This document shows positions 34,466-42,288 of a DNA stretch of 64,000 nucleotides, piece by piece. The position numbers and the translations under genes were made by a program. The notes under the pieces were generated by a model, which had not been told where the DNA came from, ran no database searches, and saw only the letters and a list, made by a program, of their open reading frames with translations. The DNA comes from an uncultured Bacilli bacterium (GTDB lineage: Bacteria; Bacillota_I; Bacilli_A; RF39; UBA660), in the NCBI GenBank assembly GCA_934149105.1, contig CAKPDP010000006.1, positions 47,365 to 111,364 of the forward strand. The letters are read 5' to 3'. Positions within the stretch are counted from its first letter, which is position 1, and every line of letters starts with the position of its first letter.

Positions 34466-36589
34466 ATGAATGGAAATATGCAAAATCCTTATCAAGAAAA
34501 TTTGGAAAATGTTCTTGAAAAATACGGTCGTGACATAACTCAAGCTGTCAAAGATGGTAAAATTGATCCTGTTATAGGCCGTGATGATGAAATAAGAAGT
34601 ATTACTAGAATTCTTTCTCGTAAGACTAAGAATAATCCTGTTTTAATAGGTGAACCTGGTGTTGGTAAAACTGCCATCGTTGAAGGTTTAGCCATGCGAA
34701 TTGTTAAAGGTGATGTTCCTAATAGTCTTAAAAATAAAACTATTTGGGAACTAGATATGGGTTCTTTAATCGCCGGTGCTAAATACCGTGGTGAATTTGA
34801 AGAAAGACTTAAAGCTGTTCTTAAAAAAATTAAAGAAGCTGACGGCGAAATAATTATGTTTATTGATGAAATTCATATGATTGTCGGAGCTGGAGCCCTA
34901 GAAGGTGCCATGGATGCCGGAAACATGTTAAAGCCTATGCTTGCTCGTGGGGAAATACATTGTATTGGAGCGACAACCCTAAATGAATATCGTAAATACA
35001 TTGAAAAAGATGGAGCCCTAGAAAGAAGATTTCAAAAAGTTCAAGTCTCTGAACCTACCGTTATGGATACCATAACCATCTTAAGAGGTTTAAAATCTCG
35101 TTTTGAAGTCTATCATGGCGTTAACATCAAAGATAAAGCTTTAATTGCCGCTGCTACTTTATCTGATCGTTACATAACTAGTCGTTTCTTACCCGATAAA
35201 GCTATTGATCTTGTCGATGAAGCTTGTGCTACTATCAAAGTTCAAATGGAATCTGTTCCAACCGATCTTGATAAATTAACTAGAGAAATAATGCAACTTC
35301 AAATTGAAAACCAAGCATTAAAGAAAGAAAAAGATGAACTTTCTTTAAAAAGAAAAGAAGAAATTGCTAAGAAAATAGCGGAACTTAAAGATCAAGAAAC
35401 TGTTCTAAGACAAAGATGGGAAGATGAAAAGAAAATAAATTCTTTGATCAGTAAAAAGAAAGAAGAAATTGAAAAAGCCCATTATCAACTAGAAACTGCT
35501 GAAAATAACTACGACTTAGAAAGTGCTGCTCGCTTGCGTCACGGTACCATACCTAAGCTAGAAAAAGAACTTCAATCTTTAAACGAACAAAATAAAAATG
35601 ATATTCTTTCTGATACCGTTGATGATGAATCTATTGCTGCCATCATTTCTAAATGGACCAATATTCCTATTAGTAAATTAGTTGGTAGTGAAAGAGATAA
35701 ATTATTACATCTTGAAGAAAATATGCGTAAAAGAGTTAAAGGCCAAGATGAAGCTTTAAAACTAGTAAGTAATGCTATAATAAGAGCCAGAGCCGGTATT
35801 AAAGATCCTAATAGACCTATTGGTTCCTTTATCTTCTTAGGTCCAACTGGTGTTGGTAAAACCGAAGTAGCTAAAACCCTAGCCTATGAATTATTTGATA
35901 ATGAAAAACATATGGTTAGAATCGATATGTCTGAATACATGGAACCCCATAGTGTAGCTAGATTAATAGGTTCCCCTCCAGGATATGTTGGTTATGATGA
36001 TGGTGGTCAATTAACTGAAGCTGTTAGAAGAAATCCTTATTCTATAGTTCTCTTCGATGAAATTGAAAAAGCTCATAAAGATGTCTTTAACATTCTTTTA
36101 CAAATCCTAGATGATGGAAGAATTACCGATGGTCAAGGTCGTACCGTTGATTTTAAAAATACTATTATAATAATGACTTCTAATCTTGGTAGTGAATATA
36201 TTCTAGAAAATAAAGACAATGCCAATTCTCTTGTTATGGAAGAATTAAAACACACTTTCAAACCTGAGTTTATAAATCGTCTTGACGAAATAATAATCTT
36301 TAAATCTCTATCTAAAGATACTGTCTACTCTATTCTAGATAAAATAATCTCTGAAATAGAGCAAAGATTATCTGATAAAAATATTCATATAGTTCTAACT
36401 CCTCAAGCTAAAGATTATATAATAAATAATTCTTTCGATGAAAGATATGGTGCTAGACCTATTAAAAGATATGTTAGTAGAAACATTGAAACTCTAATAG
36501 CCAACAACTTAATAATGGGTAATATTAAATTTTCAAGTACTATAACCATTGATATTGATAATGATAAAATAGTCTTAAAGACTAATTAA
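34466..36589 (+). CDS. clpB: ClpB-type disaggregase lacking the N-terminal domain
   Basis: About 707 residues with two AAA+ modules: Walker A GEPGVGKT (about 62-69), Walker B FIDEIHMI, then a long coiled-coil middle domain (about 270-390), and the second Walker A GPTGVGKT with LFDEIEKAH. The ClpB-type middle domain and family ending identify it as the disaggregase that works with DnaK. Usual ClpB has about 150 additional N-terminal residues; here the protein starts directly before the first AAA module, as in mycoplasma-type ClpB. The ATG at 34466 follows AAGGAAGGTGAT. A CIRCE-like operator and strong promoter lie just upstream. Confidence 0.93.
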   Translation: MNGNMQNPYQENLENVLEKYGRDITQAVKDGKIDPVIGRDDEIRSITRILSRKTKNNPVLIGEPGVGKTAIVEGLAMRIVKGDVPNSLKNKTIWELDMGSLIAGAKYRGEFEERLKAVLKKIKEADGEIIMFIDEIHMIVGAGALEGAMDAGNMLKPMLARGEIHCIGATTLNEYRKYIEKDGALERRFQKVQVSEPTVMDTITILRGLKSRFEVYHGVNIKDKALIAAATLSDRYITSRFLPDKAIDLVDEACATIKVQMESVPTDLDKLTREIMQLQIENQALKKEKDELSLKRKEEIAKKIAELKDQETVLRQRWEDEKKINSLISKKKEEIEKAHYQLETAENNYDLESAARLRHGTIPKLEKELQSLNEQNKNDILSDTVDDESIAAIISKWTNIPISKLVGSERDKLLHLEENMRKRVKGQDEALKLVSNAIIRARAGIKDPNRPIGSFIFLGPTGVGKTEVAKTLAYELFDNEKHMVRIDMSEYMEPHSVARLIGSPPGYVGYDDGGQLTEAVRRNPYSIVLFDEIEKAHKDVFNILLQILDDGRITDGQGRTVDFKNTIIIMTSNLGSEYILENKDNANSLVMEELKHTFKPEFINRLDEIIIFKSLSKDTVYSILDKIISEIEQRLSDKNIHIVLTPQAKDYIINNSFDERYGARPIKRYVSRNIETLIANNLIMGNIKFSSTITIDIDNDKIVLKTN

Positions 36590-36590
36590 A

Positions 36591-36615
36591 AATACCAGTT
36601 CTCTCTGGTATTTTT
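36591..36615 (+). terminator. Terminator of clpB
   Basis: AATACCAG, loop TTCTCT, CTGGTATT and a T run. Confidence 0.85.
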
Positions 36616-36622
36616 ACTATTT

Positions 36623-36949
36623 CTAACTATTCTTTCTATATATATCCCTAATACTATCTATAGGGATATATTCATTATCAATAGTAATCAAATTATCCCT
36701 ATTCTTACCTACTATCCTCTTATTAACTGTCTCTCCATCTAAAACAATAGTTACATCCACCTTATATATATAATCCTTAGCATTAAAAATATCATATATC
36801 TTTTGTCTTATCAATAACTTATCATCTAATTTCTTATCTCTATTCCTAACTTCTTCTAAATCCTCTTTCTCTAAAGAAGTATAAACTTCCTGCCTATTAG
36901 AAATATTCTTCCTAATATTAGAATGATACATCTTTGGTAATTCTTTCAT
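36623..36949 (-). CDS. Hypothetical protein, 108 residues
   Basis: A charged N-terminal helical half (LEKEDLEEVRNRDKKLDDKLLIRQKIYDIF) followed by a small beta-strand half (YKVDVTIVLDGETVNKRIVGK and LITIDNEYIPIDSI). No signal peptide or membrane span. I do not recognise a family; a YolD-like small SH3-like fold would fit the layout but the match is not firm. It lies alone on the minus strand between clpB and the SEDS gene. Confidence 0.55.
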   Translation of the reverse strand: MKELPKMYHSNIRKNISNRQEVYTSLEKEDLEEVRNRDKKLDDKLLIRQKIYDIFNAKDYIYKVDVTIVLDGETVNKRIVGKNRDNLITIDNEYIPIDSIRDIYRKNS

Positions 36950-36992
36950 AACTCACCTCAATTAATAATATGTATAATCTATCTAAAAATAC

Positions 36993-37021
36993 TTGTTAAA
37001 CCATCAACTTTGCGATAAAAT
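36993..37021 (+). promoter_or_regulatory. Promoter of the SEDS-family gene
   Basis: TTGTTA (36993-36998), 17 bp, TAAAAT (37016-37021). Transcription would begin about 37028, some 20 nt before the ATT start. Confidence 0.65.
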
Positions 37022-37048
37022 AATAATATGGAAATCGGGGTGATATAA

Positions 37049-38179
37049 ATTAAAAATATTTCCAAATTTGCCGTTAGTAAATCTATTTTAGTACCTATTT
37101 TTTTATTTGCCATTATTAGTATCATATCTATATATTGTACCAAAAGTCTTTTACCTGCTAAATACGAATACTTTTGGATAAAGCAAATAATCTGGTACTC
37201 TATTGGTTTAATCTTAGCTTATTCTATGATGACCTTTGGAAATAAATTCTTATACAATAATGCTTATATTTTTTATTTTATTGGTATCCTCTTACTATTA
37301 TTAGTTCTCTTCTTTGGTACCGAAGTAAATAAAGCTAAATGTTGGTTTACTATTCCTTATATAGGATCCTTCCAGCCTAGTGAATTCATGAAAATATTTC
37401 TAATAATCACTCTCTCTAGAATGATTAATGATTTTAATGAAACCCACTTGGAAGCCACTACTGGTGAAGAATTAAAATTCATTATTAAAGTTCTTATCTT
37501 AGTAGCTATTCCTTCTGTTCTAACTTTTATAGAACCAGATACTGGAGCCGTCTTTATTTATTTAATAATTACCTTTGTTATGTTATTTGTCGGTGGATTC
37601 AAAAAAAGATGGTTTATAATCGTTATAACTATTGGCCTTCTTCTTGGTGGTAGCTTAATTGCTCTCTACATTTTAAATCAAGATCTTTTCATAAACATCT
37701 TTGGAACCAGCCTCCTATATCGTATGGATCGTATCTTTAACTGGTCTGATAGTAGTGGTATGCAACTAGAAAAATCCTTAATGGCTATTGGTAGTGCCGG
37801 TCTCCTAGGACACGGGTTCAATAATGTTCCTATCTATTTTCCAGAAATGCAAACCGATTTTATCTTTGCCGTCTATACCTCTTGCTTTGGTTTCTTAGGA
37901 GCTTTATTGCTAATAATTCTCATCATCTATTTTGATATGAGCTTAATCAGCATGGTTAGTAAAACCTCTAATAGTTCTGATAAATATGCTATCGGAGGTA
38001 TAATTGCCGTCCTAGTCTTCCAACAAATTCAAAATATAGGCATGACTATTGGTTTACTCCCTATCATGGGAATAACTCTTCCCTTTATAAGTTATGGTGG
38101 ATCATCCCTATTATCTTATATGATCCTTCTGGGAATAATCTTTAATGTTTCCAACGAAAGTCTAAGATTTACTAACTAA
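37049..38179 (+). CDS. SEDS-family protein (FtsW/RodA/SpoVE), apparent ATT start
   Basis: A multi-pass peptidoglycan glycosyltransferase of the SEDS family. Visible motifs: IPYIGSFQPSEFMKIFLI, SAGLLGHGF, QTDFIFAVYTSCFGFLGALL and LPFISYGGSSLLSYMILLGIIFNVS. The first ATG (37226) would delete the first membrane span and its loop. The 59 upstream codons are open, encode a typical first span (LVPIFLFAIISIISIYCT), and contain no ATG, GTG or TTG. They begin with ATT at 37049, directly after an in-frame TAA and 4 nt after GGGGTGAT. From ATT it is 376 residues, the family length. I cannot separate RodA from FtsW/SpoVE by sequence alone. Confidence 0.9.
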   Translation: MKNISKFAVSKSILVPIFLFAIISIISIYCTKSLLPAKYEYFWIKQIIWYSIGLILAYSMMTFGNKFLYNNAYIFYFIGILLLLLVLFFGTEVNKAKCWFTIPYIGSFQPSEFMKIFLIITLSRMINDFNETHLEATTGEELKFIIKVLILVAIPSVLTFIEPDTGAVFIYLIITFVMLFVGGFKKRWFIIVITIGLLLGGSLIALYILNQDLFINIFGTSLLYRMDRIFNWSDSSGMQLEKSLMAIGSAGLLGHGFNNVPIYFPEMQTDFIFAVYTSCFGFLGALLLIILIIYFDMSLISMVSKTSNSSDKYAIGGIIAVLVFQQIQNIGMTIGLLPIMGITLPFISYGGSSLLSYMILLGIIFNVSNESLRFTN

Positions 38180-38217
38180 AAGAGATTACTTTAAAACTAT
38201 TTAAAGTAATCTCTTTT
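38178..38217. terminator. Bidirectional terminator between the SEDS gene and lon
   Basis: A 17-bp perfect stem (38178-38194 and 38201-38217) with a 6-nt loop and T-rich ends on both strands, spanning almost the whole gap between the two convergent stop codons. Confidence 0.9.
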
Positions 38218-40536
38218 TTATTTCTTATTTTTAAATAAAATCTTATAAATATCCATATAATCATTTACATATATAATCTCTAGATCTTTCTTAACTTCCT
38301 CTGGAATATTATCTAAATCATAATCATTATCATGAGGAATAAATACCATTTCTATATCATTTCTCTTACTAGCTATAAGCTTCTCTCTAAGTCCTCCTAC
38401 TGGTAATACTCTTCCTCTTAACGTAATCTCTCCCGTCATAGCATAACTATTATCAATAATCTGATTTTTAAGCAAACTAAGTATTGCCGTCACAATAGTA
38501 ACTCCTGCCGAAGGCCCATCTTTTGGCGTTGCTCCATCTTCAAAATGCATATGAATATCATTCTCTTCAAATACTTTATTATCTACATCTAACTTATGAG
38601 CATTACTCTTAATATAACTAATCGCTATCCTAACACTCTCTTCCATAACTTCTCCAATTGATCCCGTAACAATTACTTCTCCCTTACCAGGATACATTGT
38701 TACTGAGCACTTCAAGACCGTTCCCCCAAAAGATGTATATCCTAAAGCATTAACAATACCCGCTTTCCTATTCTTATCATTAGAATTATTATGATATTTC
38801 TCTTTACCTAAATACTCTTCCAAATTATTTACATCTATTACTTCTATTAAAAACTCGCCCGTTCCTAATTCTTTATTTACTACTATCTTCCTACAAATCT
38901 TTGTAATCTGTCTATCTAATTCTCTAATTCCTGATTCTTTCGTATAATTTTCTATTATCTTCATAATAGCCTCATCAGTAATCATAAATGTATCTAAATT
39001 ATAATCTTCTGAAAGTCTTGGAATCAAATAATTCTTAGCAATTTCTACCTTTTCATAATTAGTATAACTAGATAGCTCTATTATTTCTAATCTATCTCTA
39101 AGAGGAGCCGGTATATTTTCTAAATTATTTGCCGTCAATATAAACATAACCTTCGATAAATCAAATTCCTCTTCAATATAATTATCCATAAACATATTAT
39201 TCTGTTCTTTATCTAGTACATCTAACAAACTACTAGCGGGATCTCCCTTATAATTAGAAGTCATCTTATCTATTTCATCAATTAAAAATAACGGATTATT
39301 AACCTTAGCTTTCTTAAGACCTTGAATTATCTTCCCTGGATTAGCACCTATATAAGTCCTCCTATGTCCTTTAATTTCTCCTTCATCATTAATTCCTCCA
39401 ACGCTAATCTTTACAAACTTCTTATTAATAGCCTTAGCAATCGATTTAGCAATCGAAGTCTTACCAGTACCAGGAGGACCTACTAAACATATAATAGGAG
39501 TATTAACATCTGTTGTATGATTTTTAATAGCAATATACTCTACTATTCTTTCCTTAACCTCATCAAGACCATAATGTGATTTATCTAAACTATCCTTTAT
39601 TTCCTTTAGATTATAATTATCAATAGTTGAAACCTTCCAAGGAAGAGCAATTAACCAATCTATATAATTTCTAATAATCGTAATATCTGGACTACTAGGA
39701 GGTGCCAACTCATACCTCTTTATCTCATCTTTAAGTCTAAATCTTACATTATCTGGAAAATCTAATCCTGCTATTTTATCATTAAGTAACTTAATATCTC
39801 TCTCTTTTAAATCTGTCTCCCCTAATTCTTCCTTAATTATCTTTATCTTTTCTCTTAAAACAAATTCCTTTTGACTTTCTTCCAATCTATCTTTTAACTT
39901 ATTCTCAATAGCATTCTCTAACCTAATATTTTCTAATTCCCTATTAATATCCCCGATTAAAGTTCTAAGCCTATTCATTGGATTAGACATCCCTACATAT
40001 TTCAACTTATCCTGATAATTAAGAGGAATATCCCCTACTATAATATCAACTAATTTAGAAACATTATCTACTCCATTAATCTTTCCCAAAACACTATTAG
40101 ACATATAAGAAGAACATTCTATATAACTATTTAAATTCCTAAGTAATATTCTTTTTAATGCTGACGCCTCTGAAGCATCATAATCATACTCTTTAGTAGG
40201 AATAACAAAAGCATTTAAATTATTCCCCTCTACTTCAACATAATTAAGAACTTCCGCCCTATCTATTCCTTGAATTATAACTCTAACATTACCATTAGGA
40301 AGTTCTATCTTTGTATTAATTTTCCCTAATATAGCTATTCTTGGTAAATCCTTATAATTAGGATTTTCCTCCAAAGGATCAGTTAAGTTAACTAATAAAA
40401 TATAACTATCATTATGTTTAATTGCCCTCTCTATAACCAATTTATCCTTATCATTACTAAACTCTGTCTTTATCTCATTATAAGGAAATACAATAATCTC
40501 TTTCAAAAAAATTATTGGTAAATTAGTCTCAACCAT
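38218..40536 (-). CDS. lon: ATP-dependent protease Lon
   Basis: 772 residues: N-terminal substrate-binding domain (LPIIFLKEIIVFPYNEI...), a coiled-coil region, AAA+ module with Walker A GPPGTGKTSIAKS and Walker B PLFLIDEIDKM, sensor region ILTANNLENIPAPLRDR. The C-terminal protease domain has the Ser/Lys dyad: Ser in KDGPSAGVTIVTA and Lys in GLREKLIAS. Degrades damaged and regulatory proteins in the cytoplasm. It has its own promoter that overlaps the terminator of the upstream gene, followed by a strong hairpin in its leader. Confidence 0.97.
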   Translation of the reverse strand: MVETNLPIIFLKEIIVFPYNEIKTEFSNDKDKLVIERAIKHNDSYILLVNLTDPLEENPNYKDLPRIAILGKINTKIELPNGNVRVIIQGIDRAEVLNYVEVEGNNLNAFVIPTKEYDYDASEASALKRILLRNLNSYIECSSYMSNSVLGKINGVDNVSKLVDIIVGDIPLNYQDKLKYVGMSNPMNRLRTLIGDINRELENIRLENAIENKLKDRLEESQKEFVLREKIKIIKEELGETDLKERDIKLLNDKIAGLDFPDNVRFRLKDEIKRYELAPPSSPDITIIRNYIDWLIALPWKVSTIDNYNLKEIKDSLDKSHYGLDEVKERIVEYIAIKNHTTDVNTPIICLVGPPGTGKTSIAKSIAKAINKKFVKISVGGINDEGEIKGHRRTYIGANPGKIIQGLKKAKVNNPLFLIDEIDKMTSNYKGDPASSLLDVLDKEQNNMFMDNYIEEEFDLSKVMFILTANNLENIPAPLRDRLEIIELSSYTNYEKVEIAKNYLIPRLSEDYNLDTFMITDEAIMKIIENYTKESGIRELDRQITKICRKIVVNKELGTGEFLIEVIDVNNLEEYLGKEKYHNNSNDKNRKAGIVNALGYTSFGGTVLKCSVTMYPGKGEVIVTGSIGEVMEESVRIAISYIKSNAHKLDVDNKVFEENDIHMHFEDGATPKDGPSAGVTIVTAILSLLKNQIIDNSYAMTGEITLRGRVLPVGGLREKLIASKRNDIEMVFIPHDNDYDLDNIPEEVKKDLEIIYVNDYMDIYKILFKNKK

Positions 40537-40565
40537 TCCTTGAGCACCCCCTTGTTGTAATAAAA

Positions 40566-40607
40566 GAAGTGATTATTTTACTATTAAATAATAAAAATAA
40601 TCACTTC
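40566..40607 (-). promoter_or_regulatory. Leader hairpin of lon
   Basis: Perfect 14-bp inverted repeat (40566-40579 and 40594-40607) with a 14-nt loop. On the minus strand it is followed by TTTTATT and ends about 30 nt before the lon start. It could be an attenuator, a 5' protective stem or an operator. Confidence 0.6.
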
Positions 40608-40612
40608 CCTTT

Positions 40613-40664
40613 CTTGAGTTAATATTCTATCACAAATAAAAAATATATCAAGCCAAATTGATAT
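40613..40664 (-). promoter_or_regulatory. Candidate promoter of lon
   Basis: Minus strand: TTGATA, 16 bp, TAGAAT preceded by TGA (extended -10). Its -35 lies inside the terminator stem of the pilin gene, and the start point would be just before the leader hairpin. The interval given is approximate and brackets the elements. Confidence 0.5.
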
Positions 40665-40671
40665 ATTTTTT
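40638..40671 (-). terminator. Terminator of the Flp-type pilin gene
   Basis: A 14-bp stem AAAAAATATATCAA / TTGATATATTTTTT with a 6-nt loop. Confidence 0.85.
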
Positions 40672-40678
40672 ACTATTA

Positions 40679-40906
40679 TTACTTATCTAAATTCCCAAAC
40701 ACTCTATCCTCATCGCCTTCACAATAAGCTTCTCCAATTGTCTTTGTCTCTACATAATTCTTTCCCGTTATCTGACAACTCATCTTTGTAACCGAATCCT
40801 TCAAATAACCACCAAAAATCTTAACAAGTGCTATTGCTACTACCGTAATTAACGATATTATAAGTACATATTCTACTAAAGTTTGTCCTTTTCTATTTAA
40901 TCTCAT
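40679..40906 (-). CDS. Flp-family (type IVb) pilin-like protein
   Basis: 75 residues: a short basic leader (MRLNRKG) followed directly by QTLVEYVLIISLITVVAIALVKIF, the class III signal and hydrophobic helix of Flp/Fap pilins with the conserved Glu at position 5 after the predicted cleavage site (G/QTLVE). The remainder is a short polar tail with two cysteines. No tad assembly genes are in this window. It is 17 nt downstream of a SipW-signal protein gene. Confidence 0.8.
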   Translation of the reverse strand: MRLNRKGQTLVEYVLIISLITVVAIALVKIFGGYLKDSVTKMSCQITGKNYVETKTIGEAYCEGDEDRVFGNLDK

Positions 40907-40923
40907 TATCTCAACTCCTACCT

Positions 40924-42129
40924 TTATTTACTAACTACATAAGGATTATTTGCTTTACCACTACCACTAACTAATTTTAGATCCTTATTTAAATAACCTA
41001 CCACTCTAACATCACCCTTATTCTTATTAGTCTCTAAAACATTATTATTTATAGTAAATACATTATCCGTATCCTTAAACTTATTCATAGTTATATCCTC
41101 ATAACCATCTTTACTTAAATAACTATAACATTGATTATCACTATATAAATCACTATCACATGATCCTAATGAATATAAATAATCACTAACATACATAACA
41201 CCAAAATAATCAATATAACTATTTCCCTTATCATCTATCTCTTTATCATAATAATCATCAAACCTAGTATAATTATTATCTAACTCATTAACATAATACT
41301 TAACCTTATCAAATAAATCCTTATTAATGTCTAAAGAATTAATTATCTTAAAATTATTTTCTCCATCATAATCATATTTACCTAGACTATTCTCTCTAAT
41401 AATCTTAACTCTCTTACTCTTAACCCCATCACTGTCAATACTATCTATAACTCCAATAATTCTATAAATATCCTTATCTATCTTAAGATAATTATCTATA
41501 TCCTTACCATAATATCTAAAATTACCATATTGATCCTTCTTAATAATCTCATTACCTAAACTCTCTATATGGGAAATTAATTTTTCCTCTACAACATCAT
41601 TATCATTAGTAGTATCTCTAACCTCATTGTTATCCTTAACTTCTTCTTCCTTCTTTAAAGCCTCATTAACAATTAATTTTTTATCATCATCTAAAATCTT
41701 TTTATCACTTAAACTATTACTATCCGTAACTATATATAAATTAAAAGCATAATTATTACTACAACTATTAGAAACATTAAGTCTTATTGTTTTAGACATT
41801 CCTACTCCAATATTATCATAAGGTAAAGCCATGTCCTCGTCATAAGCAATATTTACACATTCACTATTAATATTAGTATATAATCCATAATATAAATTAC
41901 TATTATTAGAATTAAGTAACGTAATAACTATATCCCTATTCCTATTAGCATATGTATCAATTCTCTTATACTCCGTAACTTTATCTAAATTAAAAATATA
42001 ATTACTAGCATTCAAATTAACCGAACCAACTACATATTCCTCCGTAAATAAAGCATAAGTAGAATATATCGACAAACTAACCAATCCTATTACTATTAAA
42101 AAAAGCAAATATGTTTCCTTTACCCTCAT
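40924..42129 (-). CDS. SipW-type signal exported protein (third family member)
   Basis: 401 residues with the N-terminal pattern LFLIVIGLVSLSIYSTYALFTEE, a SipW-type signal with the TYA(L/Y)F cleavage region. A beta-rich region (residues 35-135) and an Asp/Asn/Lys-rich linker follow. The C-terminal part (DNYLKIDKDIYRIIGVIDSID ... GDVRVVGYLNKD ... KANNPYVVSK) echoes, more distantly, the ends of the genes at 28404 and 42289 (SGSGSSIDPYRVD). Probably secreted after SipW processing. It starts about 160 bp after the paralog at 42289 and is followed by the Flp pilin gene. Function unknown. Confidence 0.7.
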   Translation of the reverse strand: MRVKETYLLFLIVIGLVSLSIYSTYALFTEEYVVGSVNLNASNYIFNLDKVTEYKRIDTYANRNRDIVITLLNSNNSNLYYGLYTNINSECVNIAYDEDMALPYDNIGVGMSKTIRLNVSNSCSNNYAFNLYIVTDSNSLSDKKILDDDKKLIVNEALKKEEEVKDNNEVRDTTNDNDVVEEKLISHIESLGNEIIKKDQYGNFRYYGKDIDNYLKIDKDIYRIIGVIDSIDSDGVKSKRVKIIRENSLGKYDYDGENNFKIINSLDINKDLFDKVKYYVNELDNNYTRFDDYYDKEIDDKGNSYIDYFGVMYVSDYLYSLGSCDSDLYSDNQCYSYLSKDGYEDITMNKFKDTDNVFTINNNVLETNKNKGDVRVVGYLNKDLKLVSGSGKANNPYVVSK

Positions 42130-42241
42130 AACAGGACCCTCCTCTATTATTCATTATCATAATTATAACATGCTTTTAACAAATAGTCACTATTTTTATT
42201 TAACATCTCTCTCCTTTTCTTCATCTCTTTTCTTTTGACGC

Positions 42242-42281
42242 AAAAAAATACCAAGTAAGTTATTTGCTAATTCTTGGTATT
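42242..42281 (-). terminator. Terminator of SipW-signal copy 2
   Basis: AATACCAAG / CTTGGTATT arms with a 17-nt loop and a T run on the minus strand (A tract 42242-42248). Confidence 0.75.
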
Positions 42282-42288
42282 CTATCTA

